Below are positions 22,501-32,437 of a stretch of DNA of 64,000 bases, in pieces. Origin of the DNA: Erinaceus europaeus (Eukaryota > Chordata > Mammalia > Eulipotyphla > Erinaceidae); the NCBI RefSeq assembly GCF_950295315.1, contig NC_080177.1, positions 83,158,594 through 83,222,593 on the forward strand. The letters run 5' to 3'. The notes under the pieces are model-generated. The model was not told the DNA's origin, made no database searches, and was given only the letters and a program-made list of their open reading frames with translations. Every line of letters starts with the position of its first letter. Within the stretch, counting starts at the first letter, position 1. A program made the translations under genes and the position numbers.

Positions 22501-22767
22501 AAGATAAACAATTAGGGATTTTGTTGTTTTTGTGTTCTCTCCAGGGTTATTGCTGGGGCTCAGTGCCAGCACTATGAATCCACTGCTCCTGGTGGCCATT
22601 TTTTCCCATTTTACTGGATAAGACAGAGAAAAATTGAGAGAGGAAAGGGAGATGGAGAGGGAGAAACAGAGAGTGTTAAAATTCGGTGGCTCCAGCTGGC
22701 CGGGCTAGCTTCACGGGCGGGTAACAGAGACGACCAGACACACGGCTGGGCAGGGAAGCTGTATTTC

Positions 22768-22773
22768 TTTATT
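22768..22773 (-). promoter_or_regulatory. LTR polyadenylation signal
   Basis: TTTATT on the plus strand, so AATAAA on the coding strand of the LTR, in the context cctgaataaagaaatac. The identical hexamer context occurs in the second LTR. Confidence 0.8.
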
Positions 22774-22865
22774 CAGGAACAACGATTCACAAACTAACCC
22801 AAACTAATCACCAAACAGAACTCTGCTGCCTCTTTCTCCTGCGCCGGCACCAAGCGCTCTCACTC

Positions 22866-22912
22866 TTGAACTCTGGAACTCTGCAACTCTGGAACTCTGG
22901 AACTCTGGAACC
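22866..22912. repeat. Short tandem repeat (10-mer) in the LTR U3
   Basis: Four to five copies of the decamer aactctggaa/aactctgcaa. The related LTR at 24117 has only about two copies at the same place (ttccagagttcgagag), so the array expanded in this copy or contracted in the other. Confidence 0.85.
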
Positions 22913-23279
22913 CTCTTGGGGTTCCTTGGGGCGGGGCCAAGCGGGCCCGTGAAATTAGCAGGACTGATCCAAATTTTCTTGGCAGGGGGAGAGCTAGAAC
23001 AACCCAATGTAAAGCATACAACAAGAGAGGTATCTGCAGACCTACTTCACCTCCTGTGAGGCTTCCCTCCCTTGCAGGTGTGGGCGGCAGAGGCTCAAAT
23101 TCAGATCCTTGCACTTGGTACTATGTGCGCTTAATGCAGTGCACCACTGTATGGTCCCCAAAAGATAAACAATTAATCAAGTCAAATCACTGACCTGATG
23201 TCACATGACAAGGAGAGAAGACCTTTGTGTAGAAAAAGTTTGTTTTTTAACTTAGAACTGCTGACCTTTTATTTATAGA

Positions 23280-23458
23280 AGTTTTTAACTTTTATTTATT
23301 TGTTTGTTTTTGATTTATAACGAGATAGAGATTCACACAAAGAGAAAATAAGCACTGCTCAGTTACACCTTATTGTGGTGCTGGGAGTTGGACCTGGGAC
23401 TTCAGAACCTTTGGCAAGAAAGTCTTTCGCAGAACCACTGTGCTGTCTCCCTCACCCA
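23280..23458 (-). mobile_element. SINE group D
   Basis: aagcactgctcagttacacc, ggagttggacctgggacttc and caagaaagtctttcgcagaa are complements of the 3' part, B box and head. Confidence 0.75.
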
Positions 23459-23940
23459 GAATCTTGCCTCTCTATACTACAGGGATGCTTTGCTCAGAGG
23501 ATATGGATGGTATTCTAGGCCTATAGCATAGAGTATGCTAATCCAGGTCTTCAGAAAAAGAATATAAAGAAATTGTTAAATTTGGAAAGTAAGCCTAGCC
23601 ATTCAACGATTAAACACTCCAGACATAAGTAGCTTAGTCGTGTGGTTTTTTGTTTGTTTTTGTTTTTTTCGTACAGTAGTATAATTTTATTGAGGAATTG
23701 TTGGCTCACACAGTTGTTGCTAAATGAATATATTTTCACATTTTCTCAAGAAATGTGTCAGTCCACCTCACATCAGGAACAGGATCACAACATGTCACCA
23801 TACACAAAAGTCAATTCAAAATGAATTTCAATCTTGGTTGTTAAATCGGAAACCATGAGCTACAAAACAGATGACAGCAGCATAAGACTGCATGGCATCT
23901 GCTTCACAGAAGTCTTCTGAACTTTGAGTGCACCAACAAG
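23459..23940. other. Mostly unique; possible ancient L1 piece at the right
   Basis: From about 23780 the text (acacaaaagtcaattcaaaa ... ggaaaccatgagctacaaaa) resembles the plus-strand L1 ORF2 segment after the reverse transcriptase. The match is weak and untranslatable. Confidence 0.35.
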
Positions 23941-23941
23941 G

Positions 23942-24085
23942 AGAGATCAAAATTGAGAGGGGAAATTGAGGGGAGATAGGGAGGGAGAGAGACAGACACC
24001 TGCAGAATACTTTACTACTGTGAAGTGCACCCCTCAAAGCCCTATGAAGGTCAGGAGCTGGGGCTCGAATCTGCCCCAGTTAATC
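23942..24085 (-). mobile_element. SINE (A/B type) fragment
   Basis: gagagagacagacacctgca and ggagctggggctcgaatctg mark the body and B-box complement. The head is cut near 24085, where the next SINE's target repeat begins. Confidence 0.65.
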
Positions 24086-24116
24086 ACTTTCTGGGAGTTG
24101 GGCGGTTGCGCAGTGG

Positions 24117-24412
24117 TGTTGTATGCTTTACATTGGGTAGTTCTCCCCCGCCAAGAGAATTGAATCAGTCCAGTTAGTTTCGCGGGCCTGCTTGGCCTCG
24201 CCCCGAAGGAACCCCGACAGAGTTCCAGAGTTCGAGAGTAAGAGAGAGTGCTTGAGCCACTGCAAAGAGACAGGAGAGTTCTGTTTGGTGATTAGTTTGG
24301 TTTAGTTTATGAATCGTTGTTCCTGAATAAAGAAATACAGCTTCCCTGCCCAGCCGTATGTCTCTGTTCATCTCTGTGAAGCTAACCCAGCTGGAGCCTC
24401 TGAATTTTAACA
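24117..24412 (+). repeat. 5' LTR of the minimal retroviral insertion
   Basis: Starts tgttgtatgctttacattgg and ends gaattttaaca, the same family as the solo LTR at 22674. The two differ by many substitutions and a few indels, so they are separate integrations rather than the two ends of one provirus. Confidence 0.92.
24326..24331 (+). promoter_or_regulatory. LTR polyadenylation signal
   Basis: AATAAA within gttcctgaataaagaaata, in the same place as in the other LTR. It defines the R region downstream. Confidence 0.8.
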
Positions 24413-24417
24413 ACAAA

Positions 24418-24435
24418 TGGCGCCCAACATGGGGC
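24418..24435 (+). other. Retroviral primer-binding site (tRNA-Lys type)
   Basis: tggcgcccaacatggggc, five bases after the LTR end. It is complementary to the 3' end of tRNA-Lys(1,2) with one difference, CA in place of CG, which is what CpG decay would give. A lysine primer is typical of betaretrovirus-like elements. Confidence 0.9.
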
Positions 24436-24745
24436 GTAGTAAAACCTGGGGGCGGAGACTGCATCAGAATAACTCCTCAGCAACACAGTGGGGTAAGTGC
24501 AGATGGCGCAAAGTTCAAGGACCAGCATAAGGATTCTGATTCGAGCTCCCAGCTCCCCACCTGCAGAGGAGTCGCTTCACAGGCAGTGAAGCAGGTCTGC
24601 AGTGTCTTTCTCTGCCCCTCTCTATCTTCCCCTCCTCTCTCCATTCTCTCTGTCCTATCCAACAACAACGACATCAGTAACAACAATAATAACTACAACA
24701 ATAAAAAACAAGGTCAACAAAAGGGAATAAATAAATAAATCACTT

Positions 24746-25090
24746 TTTGGCAATATCTAAGTTGATTACATGTGAGAAGTTATTACAGAGTTAGATAACA
24801 TTAATTCTAAGTTATGACTTACTGTATCACTAAAATTTCATTTAAAAATCTCTACTATATCAGAGGGCACAGAGAATACTTTTCTTGCAACATAATTTAC
24901 CTTTTGCTAAATGTTTTAGGAAAATAAGGTTTTCGTGTTAATTTTATTTTATAATATGAAAAGGATATTTTAAACAGTTCTTAAATTGACAGTGGGGTAT
25001 AGGATTCCCTTTTTGAATCTGTTTAATTGCCAGCTCTGTGGGGGAAATAAAACCTATGCAAATCTTGCTGAGGAGTTTCTGGGTCAGTAG
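24746..25090. other. Unique AT-rich sequence
   Basis: Nothing recognised. Confidence 0.5.
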
Positions 25091-25091
25091 C

Positions 25092-25522
25092 AAACAGACT
25101 TTCTCTTCTCCTTCTCTTCCTCCTCCTCCTTCTCCTCTTTCTCCCCCCCTCCTTTTCTCCTCCTCTTCTCTTCCTCCTCCTTCTCCTCCTCCTCCTCCTT
25201 CTCTTCCTTCTCCTCCTTCTCCTTCTCCTCCTCCTTCTCTTCCTTCTCCTCCTTCTCCTTCTCCTCCTTCTCCTCCTCCTCCTCCTTCTCTTCCTTCTCC
25301 TCTTCTCCTTCTCCTCCTCCTCCTTCTCTTCCTTCTCCTCCTCCTCCTTCTCCTCTCCTCCGTCTCCTCCTCCTTCTCTTCCTTCTCCCCCTTCTCCTTC
25401 TCTTCCTTCTCCTTCTCGTACTTCTCCTTCTCCTCTTTCTCCCTCTTCTTCTCCTTCTCTTCCTTCTCCTTCTCCTCCTCCTCTTCCTTCTCCTCCTTCT
25501 CCCCCTCCTCCTCCTCTTGCTT
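25092..25522. repeat. 430-bp polypyrimidine tract, (CTCCTT)n-like
   Basis: Almost pure C/T on the plus strand with very few purines (single Gs near 25362 and 25418 and one A near 25420), built from irregular CTC, CTT and CTCCTT units. Long mirror-symmetric stretches could form triplex DNA. A 162-codon Ser/Pro/Leu/Phe frame across it is an artefact. Confidence 0.95.
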
Positions 25523-25539
25523 GTAAAAATTATACTTAA

Positions 25540-26425
25540 TTTTTTATTGATTTAATAATTACAAAACCATAGGATAAGCTGGGTACAGTTCTACATAATT
25601 CCCACCACCAGAACTTTGTATCCCCTCCCCTCCTCTGATAGCTTTCCTATTCTTTATGGACCCTAGTTCATTATGGGGAGCAGAAGGTGGGAGTTCTGGC
25701 TTCTGTAATTGCTTCCCCACTGGACATGGGCATTGGCAGGTCAATCCACACACCCCCAATCTGTTTCTGTCTTTTCCTAGTGGGGCAGGGCTCTGAAGAT
25801 ATGTGGTTCCAGGGAAGATTGGTTTAGTCCTCTGCCCAGGGAAATCAGGTTGGCATCGTGGTAGCATCTGCAATTTAGTGGCTGAAAAAGCATTAAGATA
25901 TAAAGCAGAATAATAATAATCGGGAATCTAAAGGAATGAATAGAGTTTATGAGATTTGGGATCTCCATTATGGAAAAGGCTAGAAGGTCTATTTAGGTAT
26001 AATCCAAGGGGCCCATGACTTTACTGGTCTTTGCCTGAACCTGACTGCTACCATGCAGGTGGACTAAAGGTATTGTCTGGGGAGATGGTGTCATAGTTGG
26101 AAAAAGGACTAAAAAGCTATTTCAGGGAAGAGAGTAGCTCTCAAATGTAGGAACAGGATAGAAATGTTAATTTTAAACCACATCTGCATCCCTGTAGGTC
26201 TGAGTTCGCATTCTGTGTTCATAGCTAGGAACACTCTAGGCTGAGCTTATTGCAGGACCTGTTCTCCTGGAGAGGTAGAGTGTTTTGACCCAGCCTTCCT
26301 TTGCAGAGTGGAGCAGTCCCTAACATTGTTGTTCCATATTGAGAGCAATGTCCTGTAGATGCCCACAAGAGGATTTGTAATGTAGTTCCTGATGGAGATG
26401 ACCAGTGACAGTAGACAGATTTGTT
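25540..26425 (-). mobile_element. Older L1 subfamily 3' UTR
   Basis: Begins with ccataggataagctgggtac and shares the ccacacaccccc and ggggcagggctct blocks. Beyond about 25880 it keeps a long UTR (aaaggtattgtctggggag) seen again near 30550 and 38130. Related to the young 3' UTR but clearly an older branch. Confidence 0.8.
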
Positions 26426-26648
26426 AGACGCCTAGAGCCATCCTATCTATGTGAGAATCCCAGGATCACTGACTAGGATCCCAGAAGATGGGGTAGCCTG
26501 GTAATGACCAAAAGGGTCATTATTGAAGTATGTTGGTGCCTTGTCCTTATCCAGCTGCAAAGCAGATTTTCATGCCTAAGTCAGCACATGTTCAATCTCC
26601 CACACCTCCACATATCAACACTGACTGATGTTCTGGTTAAAAAAAAAA

Positions 26649-26957
26649 TGGGGCTGGGTGGCAGCGCACTGGGTTAAGCACACATGTTGCAAAGTGCAAG
26701 GACTGGCACAAGGATCCCAGTTTGAGCCCCCCAGCTCCCCGCCTGCTGGGGGGCTGCTTCACAAGCTGTGAAGCAGGTCTGTAGGTGTCTATCTTTCTAC
26801 CCCCTCTGTCTTCCCTTCCTCTCAATTTCTCTCTGTCCTATCCAACAGCAGCAGCAACAACAACAATGGGAAAAAAATGGCCTCCAGGAGCAGTGGATTC
26901 ATTGTGCAGGCACTGAGCCCCAGCAATAACCCTGGAGGCAAAAAAAAGAAAAAAAAT
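26649..26957 (+). mobile_element. SINE group A, long form
   Basis: ggggctgggtggcagcgcac head, agtttgagcccccc B box, gcagcagcaacaacaacaat linker and 3' block ending ccctggaggcaaaaaaaag. Confidence 0.92.
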
Positions 26958-27029
26958 CATATACTATAACTTTGGGAAATGGTTCATAGCTGTGTTTTGT
27001 TTACTAGATCTCTCTCTCTCTCTCTAATT

Positions 27030-27242
27030 TCTGTTTTTTTTTTTTTTTAAATATCTATTTATTGGGTAGAGACTGCTAGAAATGGAGAGGGAAAGGGGTG
27101 ATAGAGAGGGAGAGAGACAGAGAGACACCTGTAACACTGCTTCACTACTCACAAAGCTTTCCCCCTGCAGTTGGGGACTGAAGGCCTGAACCCAGGTCCT
27201 TTGTAATGTGTACTCAACCGGATATGCCACCAGCAGGTCCCC
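27030..27242 (-). mobile_element. SINE group B
   Basis: Poly-T side, attgggtagagactgctag, caaagctttccccctgcag, a B-box complement (gcctgaacccaggtcc) and the head complement ccaccagcaggtcccc. A short (TC)n run precedes it. Confidence 0.9.
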
Positions 27243-27995
27243 CCACTGGGGCTGTCTCCACACTTGGAGGCAAGCAGCTTTGCTAGGCTTTAGTCCTTGC
27301 TTCTGCTAGGAATAGTGACAAGGCTTGCTCTTTGTCGAGCTTTAGAGTAACCTCATCAATGGAAAAAAAATCAGAGAAAATGACTCTTTAATTTCTCTAT
27401 TACAGTTACTCAAAGCGCAGTAAGGTGTAGCATGGGAAAGTAATGAAAAATATTTCAAATCCAATGAAATATTCTTGAGTGCTCTAAAACTCTGAATGAG
27501 TTTTACTGTCTATTAATGAAAGTCAGTTTCTTTATCAGCTAGCTTTTCCTATTACTGGATTTCATAGTGTGCGACTCCTCTGAAGAAACATCAAGGCTAC
27601 TTTTACTTTCCCTGACATACTCTACCTCGTTTCTTTTCCCAAACTCAAAAATATATTGCAGTTCACATAATTTTTTACTATCATAAAACCTGAGCCAGAA
27701 GAGACCTCATGGAATTTGAAGCTTTATCACAGAGGTGATATTTTATGAGGTGTTCCTCATCAGAGTAAAAGTCTTAGCTATCTAATATCGTAATCCCTAG
27801 GTTACTGAGCCTGGTGGCTCAATATTTATGGTATTCATGACCAGATCTTTCTTCTTTGATACTCATATAATTATAATTGTGCTTGACTTAACAATTAGAA
27901 GGTGTTTTTTTTTTTTTCTGTTTGTCTGCCTCATTTATTATTTTGTAAATTCTTGGTCATTCAGAATATTTTATAATTGATAGAAACGTCAAGTA
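27243..27995. other. Unique sequence
   Basis: Nothing recognised apart from a 13-base T run at about 27906. Confidence 0.5.
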
Positions 27996-27996
27996 T

Positions 27997-28265
27997 GGGG
28001 AGTCAGGCAGTAGCGCAGTGGATTAAGCACACATAGTGCAAAGCGCAAGGACCGGCATAAGGTTCCCAGTTGGAGTCCCCGGCTCCCCACCTGCAGGGGA
28101 GTCGCTTCACAGGTGGTGAAGCAGGTCTGCAGGTGTCTGTCTTTCTCTCCCCCTCTCTGTCTTCCCCTCTCTCTCCATTTCTCTCTGTCCTATCCAACAA
28201 TGAAGACAGACAACAACAATAAAAAAACAAGGGGAACCAAAATGGAATAAATAAATATTTTTTAA
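27997..28265 (+). mobile_element. SINE group A
   Basis: Flanked by 16-bp direct repeats agaaa(c/t)gt(c/a)aagtatg (about 27982-27997 and 28285-28300), two differences. Head gggagtcaggcagtagcgc, B box cagttggagtccc. Confidence 0.95.
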
Positions 28266-28479
28266 AAAGAATTCATTAAAAAAAAGAAATGTAAAGTATG
28301 TACATAGATATCAAACTAACATTATTTGATAGATGCTGACATACATACCACTATCGTGATTTCAAATATTGGTGTATGTGTGTTGTAGTAGTAGTAGTAA
28401 TGCAGGGTGTGTCTTCCTTATGTAGAGACTTTGTGAGTAATGTTACTAAAATAAATAGCCACATTAAAATGTGCAGACG

Positions 28480-28620
28480 CTAGTGAGGTGTAGTGGGAGG
28501 AGATAGAACTGGCTTGCCTGCAGTCCTGGTTCGAATGTTCACCCTGCACATGTCACAGTGGATGGATATTCTGATCCATCTCTTTAACATAAAATAAAAA
28601 GATCTCAAAAAGTCACACAC
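28480..28620 (+). mobile_element. SINE group C, diverged
   Basis: ctagtgaggtgtagtgggag head, ctggttcgaatgttc B box and gcacatgtcacagtggatgg, then an ATAAAATAAAA tail. Confidence 0.65.
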
Positions 28621-28949
28621 TATAGAAATATAATGCTTGGTCCTTATTTGTTTAACAAATTGATAATTATTTCTGCTCTTAATTGCTAAGTATTTGAGCA
28701 AAGAAAATGGTGGGTCGGTTATAATTTCTCAACTTCAAGTCTGTTCTTGATGTAGTCTGTTGAAAAACTTCTCAAAATGTTTTCTCATATTATAGACAAT
28801 AAAAGTCAAAATACATAGGCATTCCTCTGCTTTGTTCCAAACGGTTGCTCTTATGACTACTCAAATTTAGACAGAAAATGTATCTTTTCCCTTTTTATTT
28901 GATCTGAGCTGTACATATGAACAGTTTCACCACTCCTGGGCTGATGTTT

Positions 28950-29100
28950 GCATTTTTTTTTCCCTGGTAGCAAGACAGAGAGAAAGGTAGAACCCTGTAG
29001 CATCTGCTGGTACCACAGAAAGTCCTACGTTCTGCCAAGTCTTAAATATGGGGCATGACACAATAGGGCTCACATATTACCCAGTGAACTCTCTCTGAAC
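28950..29100 (-). mobile_element. SINE group F (old tRNA-like)
   Basis: gcaagacagagagaaaggta, a degraded B box, and the head complement acccagtgaactctctctga. Similar layout to 57870-58035. Confidence 0.5.
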
Positions 29101-29144
29101 CAAAAATATGTTTATTAGTGATTTAATATTAATTAATAAATTAG

Positions 29145-29480
29145 GACTTCCAGGAGGCTTACGGAGTAGCTGCCACCAGACCTCCCCTCTCCCCGAAACA
29201 ACAACGAGAACACAATGAGAAATCTAATTGGACACATAATGTACAGCAGAAAAATTCCACAGGCCTCAGACGGGTGTCTGCCTGCTCAGTTGCAGTTGGG
29301 GAAGTAGGGGAGTGGACTGGAAGACACAGGTCAGGCGAAACCAGAGCTCTGGGCAGATGGCACTTGGCACAGACCTGCCCCATCTTGGATGGTAAAGCAG
29401 TTGTCAGACTCCGCAGAAGAAAAGAAACTGGAGCTTAAAACTCAGGGTTTGTGTGTTTATTCTTGTTTTTTTCTCAGTCT
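29145..29480. other. Unidentified G/C-richer block, perhaps an old L1 5' end
   Basis: ggacttccaggaggcttacg gagtagctgccaccagacc is reminiscent of an L1 5' UTR start (tick-marked by a GGCTTACGGAGTAG in place of a GATGGCGG-like core) on the plus strand. No ORF1 follows; instead a minus-strand L1 3' UTR starts at 29490. I cannot decide its origin. Confidence 0.3.
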
Positions 29481-29489
29481 GAGTTTAAT

Positions 29490-30600
29490 TACAAAATTAC
29501 AAGATAAAAAGGATACAACTCCACCCTGGTCCCACCACCGGAGTTTTGAACACTCAGCTCCTCCATTGGAAGCTACAACAGTTCTCTTAAGGCTGTAGAT
29601 GTGGGTTAATTATTATTTATGAGAGTCGGGCAGTAGCACAGTGAGTTAAGCACACATGGTGAGAAGCACAAGGACTGGAGTAAGGATCCCAGTTCAAGCC
29701 CCCAGCTCCCCACCTGCAGAGGAGTCACTTCAAAGGCGGTGAAGCAGGTCTGCAGGTGTCTGTCTTTCTCTCCCCCTCTCTGTCTTCCCCTCCTCTCTCC
29801 ATTTCTCTATGTCCTATGCATCAACAACAATAACAGTAACAACAACAATAATAACTACAACACTAAAAAACAAGGGCAACAAAAGGGAATAAATAAATAA
29901 AAAGAAAAAGGAATGTTTAAAAAATATTATTTCTACAGCTGTCTATATTTGCCCATTTTTTTCCTATAGTGCCTCTTTCTCTTCCTTTATGAGTCACATA
30001 TACACCTATTACTACGTCCAATGTCCTTCCCTTTTTCCTCTTCTCTCTGGGTCCTGAGGAGTTGGATCTCAGAACCCTCTGGTCATCTTGGTCATCTCCC
30101 CCCCCCCCCGTCATTTCTCTCCCACTCGGGGTAGGGATCAGAATTATTTTTGTGGTACAGAAGATGAGAGTTCTGGCTTCTATAACTGCTTCTCCATTGG
30201 ACATGGGTGTTGGCAGGTGGATCCACACCCCCAGCCTGTTTCTATCTTTCCCCAGTGGGGCAGGGCTCTGGGGAGGGGGGGAGGGTTCCAAGACACACTG
30301 ATAAAGTCTGCCCAGGGCAGTCAGGCTGGCCTCATTATAGGGTCTGCAATTTGGTAACTGATAGGTGACAAGATATAATGCAGGACAAAAGGATGAATGA
30401 CCAAAAGCCAAAAAGTAGGAACTGAGGGGATGAGAACAGGAATCTTAGGGTGGAAAGAAGCTAGGAAGTCCATTCTAGGAATGTTCTTAGGGACTGATGA
30501 CTGCCATGGTTTTGCTTGAATTTGATAGCTGACATGAAGTTGGACACAAATATTGTCTGAGAAGATGGTGTCAGAGTTAGGGGTTAGAAAGTTGGATTAC
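29490..30600 (-). mobile_element. Older L1 3' UTR, interrupted by a SINE
   Basis: Left part 29490-29622 (gatacaactccaccctggtc, ccattggaagctacaacag) and right part 29921-30600 (tggacatgggtgttggcagg, ggggcagggctctgggg, gtctgagaagatggtgtcag) are continuous around a group A SINE. A C11-13 run lies at about 30098. Confidence 0.8.
29620..29920 (+). mobile_element. SINE group A
   Basis: gagagtcgggcagtagcaca head, B box cagttcaagcccc, CAACAACAATAATAAC linker. Inserted in the older L1 3' UTR. Short repeats attattt flank it. Confidence 0.93.
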
Positions 30601-31475
30601 AGTGGAGCTTGGCTCCCATTCTTGAAAAAAAAAAATCTATGAATTAAAAAATAAACTGTTTACCCATCCATCTGTAGCAAGTTTATTTATCCATAACTAT
30701 TTAGGGCTGTACTTAGCCTGAAACCCAACTGGTGAGTGGACATTTGCTTTATAAATTAATTACTCTTAGTAAGGAAAAGACGCCATTCTTATTTGATAGA
30801 TGCTGGCCTATCCATATCTATCAGTGATAAGTGTGCATTGTAACGTGAGCTGTAGCTGTTAAGTGTTAAATGGCTTAACACAAGTCACGACTCACAGACC
30901 AGCCATACCTGTTCAATGTAAGCATTGTTCTATATGAACACATGTATAAACAGTATGACCGGATGCCAACGTCATTTTGCTAAATGATAAAAGCACATTA
31001 AATGTTTAATGTGATACATTTTACCTGAATATTTTTCTGGCACATCAAAACTAAAGCTATGGAAACCAAAATAGTGTTTTTAAGCACAGCAAGTGAATGG
31101 AAGGTCATAGAGGTATTGATTGCAAAGAGATGTAGGAAATATCTAGGAATGATATGGAAGTCTCTTGAATATTTGACCATAAATGACATAACACACATAA
31201 AAAAAAATAAATAAACAGTCAGACTAACAGGGCAAGGGATGGATTTTTTTTTCAGATTTTTTTTTTTTTACTAGGTAGAAAGACATGAATTATGTCCTAG
31301 TGAGGTACACCAAATAAAGTTCACAGGAAGTTATACTTTTATTTTAAAAAATGACTGAAGAATACAAAAAACTACAAAATTGACTGTTTCTTTGCATCCT
31401 GAATTTCTGGGGGTGGGATAAGGATGGCCTGGCTAGGTCACTGACCAGGAAAAAGTCTAGTTTTGATGATTGCCA
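30601..31475. other. Unique sequence
   Basis: No repeat recognised except short A and T runs near 30625, 31199 and 31248. Confidence 0.5.
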
Positions 31476-31477
31476 CT

Positions 31478-32060
31478 ATTTATTTATAAAAAGGAAACAC
31501 TGACAAAACCATAGGATAAGAGGGGTACAACTCCACACAATTCCCACCACCAGAGCTCCGTATCCCATCCCCTCTCCTGACAGCTTTCCTATTCTTTGTC
31601 CCTCTGGGAGTATGGACCCAGGGTCACTGTGGGATGCAGAAGGTGGAAGGTCTGGCTTCTGTAATTGCTTCCCTGCTGAACATGGACGTTGGCAGGTGGA
31701 TCCACACTCCCAGCCTGTCTCTCTCTTTCCCTAGTGGGGCAGGTCTCTGGGGAAGCAGAGCTCCAGGACACATTGGTGGGGTCACATGATGCAAACCAGA
31801 CTTCCCTGGACAGAGGACCCCACCAATGTGTCCAGAAGTATAGATTTTAAAGAGAATAGGAAAGGTTCCTTGCAGTCTTAGTGTTTAGAAAGACAATAGA
31901 TAATTATTACTATAACCAAGTTACTTGGATGTTTGGTTTTCTTTGAAAATCCTATAGCCAGGATGTACAGTATTATATTTGACCTCACCATACTTTATGA
32001 CATTTAATGCTATCTGCTTAAAACTATATCTCAGATACTCACAGGACCCCATGTTTCTGA
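31478..32060 (-). mobile_element. L1 3' UTR with a small internal inversion
   Basis: 31478-31783 is the usual minus-strand 3' UTR. Next, 31784-31833 runs in the opposite sense (cttccctggacagaggaccc), and from about 31860 the minus-strand UTR resumes (gttccttgcagtcttagtg, matching 13330 onward) to about 32060. About 500 bp of UTR normally between the two parts is missing. Confidence 0.8.
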
Positions 32061-32435
32061 CCTATTCTTGCGTAAGGTAACTAACTGAGTGTTAAAAGTT
32101 AGCAGTGAGACCAACATTTGGTTTTCAGTATGATGCACATCATGTCTTTTAAGTGTTCATTACATGCAAAGCACTGTGAAAGATTTTGCACTTACTAGTT
32201 AGATTAGGGTAGTAATTATATGTCAAGTTGAGAAGCCAGAGAATAATGAGGTTGAAGACTAAAACACTAGATCCAATCAAATCTCAAGAGTAGGATTCAC
32301 ACAGATTCAAAGTGAGACACAAAGTACATGGATCAAGATTTTAAATGTCCAATTTCATTTTTAACATAAAGCTTCCTATATTTTCTGGATTACTTATTTT
32401 TTATAACCAATGTTTTATGAATATATGTTTTTTAA
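32061..32435. other. Unique sequence
   Basis: Nothing recognised. The left end may still hold diverged L1 UTR. Confidence 0.45.
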
Positions 32436-32437
32436 TT

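Larger units (their letters stand above)
22674..23023 (-). mobile_element. Solo LTR of an endogenous retrovirus
   Basis: 350 bp with canonical ends: on the minus strand it starts tgttgtatgc and ends attttaaca, giving the short inverted ends TGTT...AACA. A 6-bp target duplication agagag flanks it (22668-22673 and 23024-23029). A 6-bp duplication together with the tRNA-Lys-type primer site of its relative at 24117 fits a betaretrovirus-like (class II) element. The rest of the provirus is gone, presumably by LTR-LTR recombination. No viral coding sequence is present. Confidence 0.93.
22515..23161 (-). mobile_element. SINE (A/B type, long form), split by an LTR
   Basis: Left part 22515-22673: complement of the long 3' block (cagggttattgctggggctc, atgaatccactgctcctgg) and the ggataagacagagaaaaattg body. 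Right part 23030-23161: atctgcagacctacttcacc to the head complement. Flanking direct repeats aagataaacaatta at 22501-22514 and 23162-23175 show the SINE was complete before the LTR entered. Confidence 0.92.
24117..24485 (+). mobile_element. Minimal retroviral insertion: LTR plus leader only
   Basis: A 296-bp LTR, a tRNA primer-binding site and 50 bp of leader, then the host SINE resumes. The 6-bp direct repeat cagtgg lies exactly at both borders (24111-24116 and 24486-24491). The right border of the insert reads gcaaca, ending in CA like a true LTR end. No coding region or second LTR is present. Confidence 0.9.
24093..24745 (+). mobile_element. SINE group A, split by a retroviral LTR
   Basis: Head gggagttgggcggttgcg (24093-24116) is separated from the rest (24486-24745: ggggtaagtgcagatggcgc, B box gattcgagctccc, CAACAA tail) by the LTR insertion. 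Direct repeats aatcacttt lie at both ends (about 24082 and 24738), so SINE insertion came first. Confidence 0.93.

Noticed and set aside
22674..24485. A single provirus with two LTRs between 22.7 and 24.4 kb
   Set aside because: The LTRs are in opposite orientation, differ in sequence, and each has its own 6-bp target repeats, so they are two insertions.
25038..25526. 162-codon Ser/Pro/Leu/Phe-rich frame
   Set aside because: It is the translation of a pyrimidine tract; no stop can occur in such sequence. Not a protein gene.
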